Positions 29,483 through 38,974 of a stretch of 64,000 nucleotides of DNA are shown in pieces. Origin of the DNA: UBA868 sp016776875 (GTDB taxonomy: Bacteria > Pseudomonadota > Gammaproteobacteria > Arenicellales > UBA868); assembly GCA_051201585.1 (NCBI GenBank), contig CP179198.1:1922001-1986000 (forward strand), read 5' to 3'. Each line of letters starts with the position of its first letter. The first letter of the stretch is position 1. The position numbers and the translations under genes were made by a program. The notes under the pieces were generated by a model. The model did no database searches. It saw only the letters and a program-made list of their open reading frames with translations, and was not told the origin of the DNA.

Positions 29483-30439
29483 ATGAAAATAGGTTTTATT
29501 GGACTTGGCAATGTCGGGGGAAAACTCGCCGGAAGCCTGATTCGAAACGGATACGACGTGCTTGTAAGAGATTTGGACCCTTCTGTAGAGCAGAATTTTG
29601 TTGAGCGTGGTGCCTCAAGCGGTGAAAACCCGGCACAGATGACTCGTGCATGCGACCTCTTGATTACCTGCCTCCCGAGCCCCACGATAAGCGCAGAGGT
29701 GATGGAGGGTAACGATGGCGCACTAAGTGAGATGTGCGCTGGAAAAATCTGGGCCGAAATGAGCACAACAGATGATCAGGAAGTACGCCGTCTTGGGCAA
29801 AAAGTGGTTGATGCGGGAGGTGAACCCATAGACTGTCCAGTGTCTGGTGGATGTCACCGCGCCGCCACCGGCAATATCTCTATTTTTGCAGGTACGGAAC
29901 GCAGTACATTCGACAAAGTGCTGCCTGTGCTGACAACCATTGGTCGTCGAGTGCTTCATACCGGACCGTTGGGAACGGCCTCCATTTTAAAGGTAATGAC
30001 AAACTACCTTGCCTCAATCAATCTCGCCGCGCTGGGCGAATCCTTGATGACAATGAAGCGTGCCGGGATTGACCTAAATACCACCTACGAAGCGATTCGT
30101 ATTTCGTCAGGCAACTCGTTTGTCCACGAAACCGAAAGTCAGGTAATCCTGAATGGCAGTCGGGACATCAACTTTACGATGGAGCTGGTCGTTAAAGATC
30201 TAGCCCTCTTTCAATCTATTGCAGACCGCGAAAACGTCCCTCTTGATCTCTCGCCCCTTCTTCTGGGTATTTTTAAGGATGGTCAGGAACGTTACGGTGG
30301 GAACGAATGGTCTCCCAATATTGTTCGTCGTCTCGAGGACGCATGTGGTGACCGTCTTCTCGCGCCCGGATTTCCGGCGGACATCATCGATAGCGAGCCA
30401 GAAATTGTTGGAGAAGAAGTAGTACCCAGGAAAGGGTAA
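29483..30439 (+). CDS. Beta-hydroxyacid dehydrogenase (3-hydroxyisobutyrate dehydrogenase family)
   Basis: NAD(P)-dependent oxidoreductase of 318 residues. The Rossmann motif KIGFIGLGNVGGKLA is at residues 2-16, the family signature DCPVSGGCHRAATGNIS near 120 and the catalytic-Lys segment LKVMTNYLASINLAALGE near 171. Family substrates include 3-hydroxyisobutyrate, tartronate semialdehyde and 3-hydroxypropionate. The presence of mmsA 1 kb away allows a semialdehyde-linked role, but the two are on opposite strands, so this is a suggestion only. Confidence 0.86.
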   Translation: MKIGFIGLGNVGGKLAGSLIRNGYDVLVRDLDPSVEQNFVERGASSGENPAQMTRACDLLITCLPSPTISAEVMEGNDGALSEMCAGKIWAEMSTTDDQEVRRLGQKVVDAGGEPIDCPVSGGCHRAATGNISIFAGTERSTFDKVLPVLTTIGRRVLHTGPLGTASILKVMTNYLASINLAALGESLMTMKRAGIDLNTTYEAIRISSGNSFVHETESQVILNGSRDINFTMELVVKDLALFQSIADRENVPLDLSPLLLGIFKDGQERYGGNEWSPNIVRRLEDACGDRLLAPGFPADIIDSEPEIVGEEVVPRKG

Positions 30440-30478
30440 GCGCTTGCTAAAAGCGTTCAGGTTTTTATGACCCAATTA

Positions 30479-30501
30479 GACATGTTGCAACGCAACATGT
30501 C
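30479..30501. promoter_or_regulatory. 23-base perfect palindrome before panC
   Basis: GACATGTTGC at 30479-30488 and its complement GCAACATGTC at 30492-30501 with AAC between, followed by ATAATTTT. It lies 40 bases past one stop and 16 bases before the panC ATG, which has no visible Shine-Dalgarno. It could be a terminator of the upstream gene, an operator, or an RNA hairpin that limits panC translation; sequence alone cannot separate these. Confidence 0.55.
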
Positions 30502-30517
30502 ATAATTTTCACCATCT

Positions 30518-31384
30518 ATGCTGCACTTATCCTCACCTGCCGAAGCTAAAGAATGGTGCGCGTCCCAGCGTCGCCTGAACCAAACGATTGGTTTTGTGCC
30601 GACCATGGGCGCACTGCATCGAGGACATTTATCGCTACTCAATCGCGCGCGTCAGGAAAATACGGCATGTTGCGTCAGTATTTTTATCAATCCGCTCCAG
30701 TTCGAGGATGGACAAGACTTTGATGCTTATCCGCGCAATCTCGATACTGATTTATCCCTACTTGCAGACAACGGCTGCGATATGGTTTTTGAAGGTACTC
30801 TGGAGCAGTTCTTCCCGGAGATTGATCCCAAAGATTCAATTCCTTTAATCCCTGCAGGTCATTTCGGCAAGGGTCTTGAGGAAGAGTTTCGCCCCGGACA
30901 TTTAGATGGCGTTAGGACAATCGTTGACCGATTATTTAAAGTTGTCGGAAAGTCAAAAGCTTATTTTGGCGAAAAAGATTTCCAACAAACCTTGGTCGTC
31001 TCGGATCTCGCAAGGGCTATTGGTTATCCCGAGGTTATCGTTTGTCCCACTGTTCGCGAAATATCTGGACTTGCATTGTCCTCACGCAATTCATTACTTA
31101 AAGCTGAGCAAGCAAGCGATGTAACAAAGATTTATCAAGCGTTACTCGCAGCCAAAAAATTCTGGCAGCAGGGTGAACGAAATCCCGAAACCCTACGTCG
31201 CGCGATGAACGATATCTTGGAAGCGAGCACGCTCGTGATTGAGTACGCTGCAATTCGTGATCCTGAAAACTGGTCGGCAAGCCCGCCTTACGGCCATCTC
31301 ACCCAAGCTCAGGCACTTATCGCAGCGCGTATGGGGAGCGTTCGCCTCATTGACAACATGAGACTCGACAATGACACACCCTAA
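30518..31384 (+). CDS. panC: Pantothenate synthetase
   Basis: Joins pantoate and beta-alanine with ATP cleavage to make pantothenate. The ATP-binding motif PTMGALHRGHLSLLNRA lies near residue 28, FINPLQF near 61, the pantoate segment RPGHLDGVRTIVDRLFK near 126, and FGEKDFQQ and LSSRNS follow. Length 288 residues is normal. panB and panD are not in the window. The gene converges with mmsA. Confidence 0.96.
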   Translation: MLHLSSPAEAKEWCASQRRLNQTIGFVPTMGALHRGHLSLLNRARQENTACCVSIFINPLQFEDGQDFDAYPRNLDTDLSLLADNGCDMVFEGTLEQFFPEIDPKDSIPLIPAGHFGKGLEEEFRPGHLDGVRTIVDRLFKVVGKSKAYFGEKDFQQTLVVSDLARAIGYPEVIVCPTVREISGLALSSRNSLLKAEQASDVTKIYQALLAAKKFWQQGERNPETLRRAMNDILEASTLVIEYAAIRDPENWSASPPYGHLTQAQALIAARMGSVRLIDNMRLDNDTP

Positions 31385-31445
31385 AGGATCTGCGAACGTC
31401 TTTGTCGCCAAATTTTTATCCGTTACCAAACAGGCATTGAACTAC

Positions 31446-32963
31446 TTAGTGTTCCCCGCCGGCCTTAAAGTTGAACACTGCGCCCTCTTTGATGCCTGAA
31501 GGCCACCGACTGGTCAGGGTTTTCATTCGAGTATAGAAGCGCACTCCCTCTGGCCCGTGCATAAAGTGGTCCCCGAATAATGAGCGTTTCCAGCCGCCAA
31601 AACTGTGAAAAGCTAACGGAACCGGTATGGGTACATTCACCCCCACCATCCCAATTTGGGCGCGATGACCAAAATCGCGCGCCGCGTCGCCGTCACGGGT
31701 GAAAATTGCGGTTCCATTTCCATACTCGTGATCATTTACAAGTTTTAAAGCCGCTTCATAACTTTCTGCCCGAACAACAGATAATACCGGGCCAAATATC
31801 TCGTCTCGATAAATTGCCATTTCAGGTTTTACCCGATCAAACACGGTAGCGCCTACAAAACAGCCAGACTCATATCCCGGTATTGAAATATTTCTCCCGT
31901 CAACGACAAGGTCTGCACCCTCCTCAACACCTCGATCAATATAGTTTTTAATTCGATCGCGCGCATCAGGCGTGATCACCGGACCCATCTCAACCCCGGC
32001 CTGATCATAGGCGCCCACTTTAAGTGTTTCAATTCTCGGGACAAGTTGCTCCATCATTCGATCTGCTGTGTCCTCCCCAACCGCCACAACAACAGAAATA
32101 GCCATGCATCGCTCTCCCGCAGAGCCATAGGCCGCCCCCATTACGGCATCAACGACTTGGCCCATATCGGCGTCCGGCATAACAACCATATGATTTTTCG
32201 CGCCGCACAGGGATTGCACTCGCTTGCCGTGCGCGCAACCGGTCTGATAAACGTATTCGCCAACCGCTGTAGAGCCCACAAAACTGACCGCCTGAACCGA
32301 AGGGTGAGAAAGAAGCGAATCAACTGCCTCTTTATCGCCGTTCACAACATTCAGAACGCCATCTGGAAGTCCGGCCTCAGTGAGCAAGTTCGCCATAAAA
32401 GCGGCGCAGGACGGATTACGTTCCGAAGGCTTCAAAACAAACGTATTCCCGCATGCAATTGCCACTGGGAACATCCACATGGGCACCATTGCCGGAAAGT
32501 TAAACGGTGTAATACCCGCAACCACGCCCAGCGGTTGGCGCATACTCCATGAATCCACGCCTGAGGCAACACCCTCGCTAAATTCACCTTTCAATAACTG
32601 CGGGATACCGCACGCGAATTCAACAACCTCGAGACCGCGCGTAATTGACCCTTTTGCATCATCAACTGTTTTGCCATGCTCAGAAGATAAGAGCCTCGCC
32701 ATTTCGTCAATATTTTGAATCAGCAGTTCCCGATAGCGATATAAAACCTGCACCCGGCGCGCGGGCGGCATTTCAGCCCAGTCGTGAAAAGCCTCTGCCG
32801 CGTTACTCACTGCTTTATCCACCTCTGCAGCATCCGCTAATGCAACATTCCTTATCAACTCATTAGTGGCCGGGTTATAGACACTGCCCTCGCGACCGCT
32901 GGTCCCGATGACTGATTGTCCGCCAATGTAATGGCCCACTACTCTCTTGTCTTCTGTGCTCAT
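31446..32963 (-). CDS. mmsA: CoA-acylating (methyl)malonate-semialdehyde dehydrogenase
   Basis: Aldehyde dehydrogenase superfamily member of 505 residues that converts methylmalonate or malonate semialdehyde, NAD and CoA to propionyl- or acetyl-CoA. MmsA-specific features are GGQSVIGTSGREGSVYNPA at the start, QPLGVVAGITPFNFPAMVP near 145, FVGSTAVGEYVYQTG near 230 and the catalytic Cys in SAGERCMAISVVVAVG near 288. Used in valine breakdown and in beta-alanine or myo-inositol breakdown. The aminotransferase at 33678 would supply malonate semialdehyde if it acts on beta-alanine. Confidence 0.94.
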   Translation of the reverse strand: MSTEDKRVVGHYIGGQSVIGTSGREGSVYNPATNELIRNVALADAAEVDKAVSNAAEAFHDWAEMPPARRVQVLYRYRELLIQNIDEMARLLSSEHGKTVDDAKGSITRGLEVVEFACGIPQLLKGEFSEGVASGVDSWSMRQPLGVVAGITPFNFPAMVPMWMFPVAIACGNTFVLKPSERNPSCAAFMANLLTEAGLPDGVLNVVNGDKEAVDSLLSHPSVQAVSFVGSTAVGEYVYQTGCAHGKRVQSLCGAKNHMVVMPDADMGQVVDAVMGAAYGSAGERCMAISVVVAVGEDTADRMMEQLVPRIETLKVGAYDQAGVEMGPVITPDARDRIKNYIDRGVEEGADLVVDGRNISIPGYESGCFVGATVFDRVKPEMAIYRDEIFGPVLSVVRAESYEAALKLVNDHEYGNGTAIFTRDGDAARDFGHRAQIGMVGVNVPIPVPLAFHSFGGWKRSLFGDHFMHGPEGVRFYTRMKTLTSRWPSGIKEGAVFNFKAGGEH

Positions 32964-33197
32964 CCTTTACTTCCTCTATGTCGTGTTGACACATTATTGC
33001 GATACATTTTGGATCTCCCAATACTAGCGGTTTGGTTAGTATCTGTTGACGTACAACAAGTTTGCATCGCCATGTTAAAGACGTGATCGATCGACTGACT
33101 GTCAAACGATTTACATTATCCTTTAACCACTTAGAAAACCAATGCTGAAAAAATCATCTTACTTTCCAGCATCCTACATCATGACAAGGCCATAACC

Positions 33198-33608
33198 ATG
33201 CGCACTTCAACGGAACAAAAATCCAAACTAATATGCCATCGGTTGCGTACGTTTGTTTTGGGCCTTGCTTTGGGTCACTGGCCAATTCTCGGTCTTTCTG
33301 ACGAACGACACAAGTTTGATCGTCTCGAAGATGCGGTCTACGAGCTTGAGGTTTGCGCCTATTGTGGCTTAGTTAATGATCAAGTCCTGCGGGGATACCA
33401 AAACATTCGAGAGCGCTTGGTGAGAGAGCACTCGCTCAGTCGAGCGGACATCGATATGGCTCGGGGCGTCGGCTGGCAACTTGCCTATGCTGAATGGCAG
33501 AATCGGGGGCTAGGCGGATTCCGCGGATGGTGCGCAAACGAAGGTATAGCGGCCGCTCGGTCTCTCGCAACCTATGCAGAAATCCCGGATCCATCGCTTG
33601 TTGAATAG
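33198..33608 (+). CDS. Small exported protein of unknown function
   Basis: Protein of 136 residues with an N-terminal hydrophobic stretch (about 18-32, FVLGLALGHWPILGLS) that could be a signal peptide, then a helical domain with a Cys pair in CAYCGLVN and a WQLAYAEWQNRG segment. No family recognised. It sits between mmsA (divergent) and an aminotransferase (42 bases downstream, same strand), so it may share the aminotransferase transcript. Confidence 0.7.
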   Translation: MRTSTEQKSKLICHRLRTFVLGLALGHWPILGLSDERHKFDRLEDAVYELEVCAYCGLVNDQVLRGYQNIRERLVREHSLSRADIDMARGVGWQLAYAEWQNRGLGGFRGWCANEGIAAARSLATYAEIPDPSLVE

Positions 33609-33677
33609 ACGGGATAAAGGCAGAATGAGCGTTGTCCAAAATTATAAAAAATGCCAATCGCTCTACCTCAGGAGACA

Positions 33678-35066
33678 ATGACAATAATGAATGCCCCAAT
33701 AGGAGATAGCCATAAAAAGGATATCGCACACGCGCTCCATCCTTATACGAATCTTGCTGTCCATGAGGACCAGGGACCCTTGATCATCTCAAAAGGAGAA
33801 GGCGTCTATGTTTGGGACGACCAGGGAAATCGCTATCTGGAAGGTCTCGGCGGTCTTTGGTGCGTATCACTCGGGTTTTCAGAGCCTCGCCTGGCTGCAG
33901 CAGCAGCTGATCAGTTTGCGGCCCTACCCTACTCACATACTTTTGCTCACCGATCGACCGAGCCTGTGATCGCCCTAGCAGATAAACTGCTTGAGATTGC
34001 CCCTGAACCCATGACCAAGGCGTTTTTCCTGAGTTCGGGTTCCGAGGCAATCGACGCCATGATCCGCTTTACGTGGTACTACAACAATGGTCGTGGCCTA
34101 CCCGAAAAGAAGAAGATTATTTCCAGAAAACGCGGATATCACGGCGTAACTGTGGCGGGCGGCAGTCTGACAGCCATCCCGTTAATGCAGAATGATTTCG
34201 ACCTCCCACTCGATCGAATGATTCACACAGACACCGCAGGATACTATCGTTACGGCCGAACCGGCGAGAGTGAGGAGGAATTTGCAACACGTCTTGCCGA
34301 TAATCTTGAACAACTCATTCTGTCGGAAGGCCCTGAAACAGTGGCAGCTTTTGTCGCCGAGCCCGTTATGGGTGCTGGAGGCGTGATGACACCACCGGCG
34401 ACTTATTTTAAAAAAGTACAGGCGGTTCTGAAAAAATATGATGTCCTGATGGTGGCAGACGAAGTCATTTGTGGATTTGGTCGAACAGGCAATATGTGGG
34501 GATGCCAAACCTATGATATCCAGCCTGATATGGTGACCTGTGCGAAACAACTTTCCTCTGGATACCTGCCCATCTCGGCGCTGATGATCTCCGATAAGAT
34601 CTACGATGTATTAAAGGAACAAAGCAAGAAGCATGGCGCATTAGGGATGGGTTATACCTATGGCGGGCATCCTGTCTCCTGTGCTGTCGCCCTCGAAACA
34701 CTAAAAATTTACGAGGAACGTAATATCGTCAATCGCGTCAGAGAATTAGCGCCACGATTTCAGGAAAGACTTTCCGCGCTTTCAAAAAGCCCGCTTGTCG
34801 GTGAGGCGCGAGGTGTCGGACTCATTGGCGCGCTAGAACTTGTTGCAGATAAGAAGACGCGAGAACAATATCCCGCCGAACTCAAAATAGGCGCTACGCT
34901 CGCAGCCCGCGCGCTCAACCACGGACTCGTGGTTCGGGCGTTACCGGGAGACGTCATTGGAATTTGCCCCCCGCTTATCATCACGTTAGAGCAAATTGAT
35001 GAACTTTTCGATTCTTTGTCGATCGCGGTAACGGAAACAGAAGCGCTGGTCAAAAAGGCTGCCTAA
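33678..35066 (+). CDS. Class III omega-amino acid (pyruvate) aminotransferase
   Basis: PLP aminotransferase of about 460 residues. Fold-type I landmarks: GLWCVSLGF near residue 60, LSSGSEAIDAMIR near 120, RKRGYHGVTVAGGS, VMGAGGVMTPPATYF, the PLP Asp in DVLMVADEVICGFGRTGN and the PLP Lys in CAKQLSSGYLPISA. Typical substrates are beta-alanine, GABA, putrescine or other omega-amines with pyruvate. Start choice is uncertain: the AGGAG at 33670-33674 serves ATG 33678 or 33687, and an ATG at 33651 is also in frame. With mmsA nearby, beta-alanine to acetyl-CoA is the natural reading. The next gene begins 4 bases after the stop. Confidence 0.9.
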   Translation: MTIMNAPIGDSHKKDIAHALHPYTNLAVHEDQGPLIISKGEGVYVWDDQGNRYLEGLGGLWCVSLGFSEPRLAAAAADQFAALPYSHTFAHRSTEPVIALADKLLEIAPEPMTKAFFLSSGSEAIDAMIRFTWYYNNGRGLPEKKKIISRKRGYHGVTVAGGSLTAIPLMQNDFDLPLDRMIHTDTAGYYRYGRTGESEEEFATRLADNLEQLILSEGPETVAAFVAEPVMGAGGVMTPPATYFKKVQAVLKKYDVLMVADEVICGFGRTGNMWGCQTYDIQPDMVTCAKQLSSGYLPISALMISDKIYDVLKEQSKKHGALGMGYTYGGHPVSCAVALETLKIYEERNIVNRVRELAPRFQERLSALSKSPLVGEARGVGLIGALELVADKKTREQYPAELKIGATLAARALNHGLVVRALPGDVIGICPPLIITLEQIDELFDSLSIAVTETEALVKKAA

Positions 35067-35070
35067 AATA

Positions 35071-35535
35071 GTGAAACATCACCCAAACACTTTTCAGGCA
35101 ACTCTAAATGCTGGACTGATACTGATATCGTCTGCATTTATTTTCCTGACAGGTCTTGTTCATGCGTCACCTGCTATTCAAGTCGAGCTCAGCTCCTCAT
35201 CCGATGTCTCAACCAATCAGGCAAGCGCTCGATTTGGATGCAACGATAAGATCTTTGCGCAAATAGCGATGTCTGAACTAGCGCCGGGCGCACACCGACT
35301 TGAAGTGGACTGGATTGATCCCACTGGAAAAACACGTGAGCACATTGACTATCCATTTAATGGATCAGGAACCACGCGATTGAAAATATGGCTCAAGCTA
35401 CACCCACCTAAGGGTTCGGGTCTATTCAGCTTCATCAATCCCGCGATGGGAATGGATGATTTTATCGGCGATTGGCGGCTATTTATCAAAGTAGATGATG
35501 CCGCGCTTGAAACGCAATTTGAAGTCGTTTGCTGA
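35071..35535 (+). CDS. Exported protein of unknown function, predicted beta-rich
   Basis: GTG start only 4 bases after the aminotransferase stop. Residues about 12-32 form a signal peptide (ILISSAFIFLTGLVHA), leaving a mature part of about 120 residues with alternating beta pattern (APGAHRLEVDWIDPTGKTRE, DWRLFIKVDDAALETQFEV) that resembles an Ig-like sandwich. Two Cys, one at the very end, may form a disulfide. No family recognised. It opens the envelope-rich stretch to 46.6 kb. Confidence 0.72.
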   Translation: MKHHPNTFQATLNAGLILISSAFIFLTGLVHASPAIQVELSSSSDVSTNQASARFGCNDKIFAQIAMSELAPGAHRLEVDWIDPTGKTREHIDYPFNGSGTTRLKIWLKLHPPKGSGLFSFINPAMGMDDFIGDWRLFIKVDDAALETQFEVVC

Positions 35536-35554
35536 GGTTGTCGTAAATCCCAAT

Positions 35555-36921
35555 ATGATCACCAAAATCAACGCCCTTGTTGCAAGCGTTGTCCTCGCTA
35601 TATCTATATCTGTTTCAACAAGTCACGCGTTTGTTGAAGATATTTGCCTCGGCGAAGGGGCCAAATAGAGAATTTCTACTACGACGCGGCGATCCAGTCG
35701 ATTCCAGAATGCGGTTATGGAAAGTACTATCCCAGATGCGTCTTTAAAGTCCTGAAGCGCTCAAGTGACACCTTTGGGGATACGTCAATTTGTCGCGGCA
35801 TCATTCATTTTGAAGCAGTTTACTTCACCGCCCAGGCGGTCGGCTTTCGCGGAGATATCGCCTACTTCATTGCAGCGTTTTCTCAGGCGATTGACTTCAA
35901 CCAGTATCGCGCAATTGACAGTTGCGGGATAGACCTTCCGTTTCGTTATTGGACTCCACCCTTGCGCGGACTTCTGAGAACCAGCACCGTGTCCGGCGGC
36001 TCAATCCGCCACCTTGGCGTTCCCTATGGAAATGACAGCGACACCACCGATGCGCTTTATCCCCAGTGGCACGCAATCGCCGAGGGTACGCTATCACGCT
36101 CAAGAAATTGGGCATTTGGCGACTCCGATACACTTTGCCATGGTGGACTAACTAATAGCGAATCAAAAGATAACCCGTTTGGAGGGGATTCATGTGCAAC
36201 GCGTGGAGCACTTATTTCGGATGTATCAAAAATCGTCAGTGGGCCCATCCCGCTTTCCGGCGGCGTAACCAAATTGGGTCCACAAATACTAAATTATAAC
36301 TGCGACCCTGAATGTTGGTGCAGCAACACTTGTCCCGAAGGATCGCCGCCACTCACCCCTAAGAATGTGCTTTTAGCTGAAGGAGATAACCTGGCCCGGT
36401 ACATCGCAAAAAGTCCTTTCTCAAAACTGGATAACGGCGCGCCCGTGCCGGAACTCATTGCAAGACTAGGTATTTATATGCACTGGCTATCGGATCGAGC
36501 ATCGCATGCAAACTGCACTAATGCTGAAAGGTCAAAGCTAAGCGGTCCCTACAGCGACGGGAATTACACAATCAATCTTGATACGTTGCGATGCAATGCG
36601 ATCTCCCATGCAATGTCCCATTACTGGGAGCAAGGACTCGGCGATAAAGTAACCCGCGGCAGTGAAGCGGCCTTACGGCTCTACGCAGAAGAATTGGGTG
36701 CGTTTGCGACTCGCTACCGACCACAGCACCCACAGTGGTTTCGCAAAATTCCGCCTTCTCCATCGATGGCCTATATTGTCGGAATGCCCGCAAATCCGGG
36801 CGTCACCTTGCGAGCCTCTTTAGAAAAAATCGCTACAAAACGCATTAAAATTGTCATGGACGCACTCGAGGAAAATAATTTTGACCCCATCCCTGGTTTC
36901 ACCACGTTCTGCGATGAGTAA
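35555..36921 (+). CDS. Secreted protein with HxxxDxxxH motif, possibly zinc-dependent hydrolase (one frameshift)
   Basis: ATG 35555 gives a signal peptide (NALVASVVLAISISVSTSHA) and FVEDICLGEG, then a stop. The downstream frame from 35644 continues QIENFYYDAAIQ to the end at 36921. One base missing from the G4 run at 35657-35660 joins them, giving about 455 residues. Two His-rich helices are visible: GIYMHWLSDRASHANC, containing H-x3-D-x3-H, and CNAISHAMSHYWEQG. This pattern resembles zinc phospholipase C / S1-P1-nuclease-like and DUF6765 folds. Many Cys (CWCSNTC, among others) suggest disulfides. Function is a guess; exported nature is well supported. Confidence 0.62.
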
Positions 36922-36966
36922 AAAACCCTCGTGCACCGTCGGATCCGTTTTAAGTGCTCAGATAAC

Positions 36967-38085
36967 TTAGAACGGGTTATTCAAGGTAACATAAAAACCA
37001 TCGCTACCCTCTTTGCCAGCGATATATTCAGCTCTCAAAACAACTCCTGCCTGCTCCCTCACCATAAAACTCGCACCGCCGCCAAACGACGGGTAGACAT
37101 TACCCGAATCCGAGCAATCATCCATCCCGTCATACAGACAGGCAACGCCCCCATAGATCGTTAAACCAAATCTTCCTTTTAATCTAATCCGGTTATCAAC
37201 TGCGAAATGCGTCGAGTTCGGCGCAAGCTGCATGCCGCGAACATAACCCCGTAACGCGATTGAGGAATAACCACTAATCGGCGCTTGCTCAGTCCAACGC
37301 CCCGACAGTTGCCACGCCAAAACATAACGCTCGGCTAGGGAATGATAAGAAGCGAAGTTTGCTCGGTAGACATCGTAATCATCAGATCCACCAAAATCTT
37401 CGCGATAGGCGTAATTACCAAAGATCAGGTGCTTGCCCGACTTTGGGTTGCGTTTGTGATCTCTCGAATCTAATTCAGCTGCTAAACCGAGACCCACCGA
37501 ATCAACGCCCGTTAAGCCAATCGTCTCCAGCGCTTGCTCCACTGCGCCCTCCGCCTCAATCACGTAGTTTGAGGCCATCGCCTGAATGCCAAGAAACCAG
37601 TGAGGCCCCACCCGGTAGCTATATCGACCCCCCACCATATGCACCTTATCGGTTGTCTGCGCAGGCAATCCAGACCCCAGAAAATCATCATAATCATTGT
37701 TTACTCGTCCATTAACGAATGCCACATTTAATTGTTGTTGTCCGCGATCAAAAAACATTTGGGCAAATAAGGCAGCGAATGCTGAGTCGCTATCGCTATA
37801 TGTGCCCGATAAGGAGAACATGGAGGGAGCCGATTCGGGGTCAAATTGATGCAAATATCCGGCCACGCCGCCAACGGACGTACTCATTTTTGGATTGCTC
37901 GTTAACAGCGGGACGACAAAAAACGGCTTTTCCTTTGCCGTAGGCTCTGGCTCGCCTGACTCGCCACTAAACGCACTCCCCGGCGCCATCAGGAGACTCC
38001 CACAAATCCACAGCATTTTCCATGCTGGCAAACGGCTGATCATTTCCAGGGGCAGTCGAAATTTTTTAATTAGATAAAAGTTCAT
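36967..38085 (-). CDS. Outer-membrane beta-barrel protein, BamA/D15-like surface antigen fold
   Basis: Protein of 372 residues with a signal region (WKMLWICGSLLMAPGSAFS) and a mature part of amphipathic beta strands ending in a C-terminal Phe (YVTLNNPF), the outer-membrane insertion signature. Segments such as GLAAELDSRDHKRNPKSGK and RGYVRGMQLAPNSTHFAVDN resemble the C-terminal barrel of D15/BamA-type antigens, with no POTRA domains. ATG 38085 overlaps the upstream lipoprotein stop as ATGA; internal Met 15 or 24 would give a more ordinary signal peptide. Function unknown. Confidence 0.78.
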   Translation of the reverse strand: MNFYLIKKFRLPLEMISRLPAWKMLWICGSLLMAPGSAFSGESGEPEPTAKEKPFFVVPLLTSNPKMSTSVGGVAGYLHQFDPESAPSMFSLSGTYSDSDSAFAALFAQMFFDRGQQQLNVAFVNGRVNNDYDDFLGSGLPAQTTDKVHMVGGRYSYRVGPHWFLGIQAMASNYVIEAEGAVEQALETIGLTGVDSVGLGLAAELDSRDHKRNPKSGKHLIFGNYAYREDFGGSDDYDVYRANFASYHSLAERYVLAWQLSGRWTEQAPISGYSSIALRGYVRGMQLAPNSTHFAVDNRIRLKGRFGLTIYGGVACLYDGMDDCSDSGNVYPSFGGGASFMVREQAGVVLRAEYIAGKEGSDGFYVTLNNPF

Positions 38086-38303
38086 TTCGGCAGTTCGTTA
38101 ATTTCACAGAACTTACTATAATCTTCGGGCTCTGCCGGCCTGAAGTATTCCACCTCGCCTTTCGTAAAAGTATAAAGATCGCCGTCAAATATTTTTAAAT
38201 TTGAGCAACTTTTGTCGTTGGGGCCAGATTCAGAACTGCCCGAGCCACACCCTGCAAGGATAAGCGCCAACCCTACGAAAAAATGGTTATTAATTTTCAT
38301 CAT
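38082..38303 (-). CDS. Small lipoprotein, unknown function
   Basis: 73 residues with a textbook lipobox: FFVGLALILAGCGSGSS, acylated Cys near residue 19. The mature part is only about 54 residues and has two further Cys. Translation is coupled to the downstream barrel gene by an ATGA overlap, so the two probably work together at the outer membrane. Confidence 0.72.
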   Translation of the reverse strand: MMKINNHFFVGLALILAGCGSGSSESGPNDKSCSNLKIFDGDLYTFTKGEVEYFRPAEPEDYSKFCEINELPK

Positions 38304-38381
38304 TTTGCATTTGTAACGATCTTCACGATCAATAAATTACAATTTGATAACAAAATTTTTGTGCACAAAGGAATCAACATC

Positions 38382-38969
38382 ATGACCAGAAAGCCAAGTT
38401 TTTTTAGATCAATCGCAATACTCCTTTGCGTTACGCCCGTAACCGCGATGGCGCTTACAAGTTCTGTCACTTTTTACACAAGCTCCACCCAAGTCCCGGA
38501 GGGATCATCGGTTGCAATCAACCAACCTTTGACTATCGAAAGCGGCAACTCCAAAGTCTATATGCAGCGCGGCCAGGCGATGAGCCGGATCAAGCATACC
38601 TACGAGCCTTACTGCTATTTCGCAACGAAACGACCAAAATCCGAAATGAAAATCACCGCCACTTTACAGCCAACCGACTTTACCGTAATCAAGGAGTACC
38701 GTCGGCGTGATCAAACAGCCTCACTACCATATAAGGTGGCGACTTCAATCAGCATCGGGGTTAGCATCGGATCAGGAACCTGGCTTGCCAGAGCCGAAGG
38801 CGGTCCCCAGAACCTGAATTACTATATGAAACTATCGAACGATTCACAATCACCGGTAACGGCGCTCGTCTGTGGTGTCTACGCCCAACCGGATGAGCGC
38901 GGCATACCGACATTAGACGAGATAAAAACCGCAGTCGGCCCGCTCGCGACCATTACGATCGCCGATTAA
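38382..38969 (+). CDS. Exported protein of unknown function
   Basis: ATG 38382 follows AAAGGA by 9 bases, giving 195 residues with a signal peptide ending VTAMA. The mature protein is beta-rich (SSVTFYTSSTQVPEG, NSKVYMQRGQAMSRIKH) with two Cys (EPYCYFATK and ALVCGVYAQ). I do not recognise the family. It is transcribed opposite to its neighbours and converges with the barrel gene at 38975 with 5 bases between stops. Confidence 0.72.
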   Translation: MTRKPSFFRSIAILLCVTPVTAMALTSSVTFYTSSTQVPEGSSVAINQPLTIESGNSKVYMQRGQAMSRIKHTYEPYCYFATKRPKSEMKITATLQPTDFTVIKEYRRRDQTASLPYKVATSISIGVSIGSGTWLARAEGGPQNLNYYMKLSNDSQSPVTALVCGVYAQPDERGIPTLDEIKTAVGPLATITIAD

Positions 38970-38974
38970 GTCAA

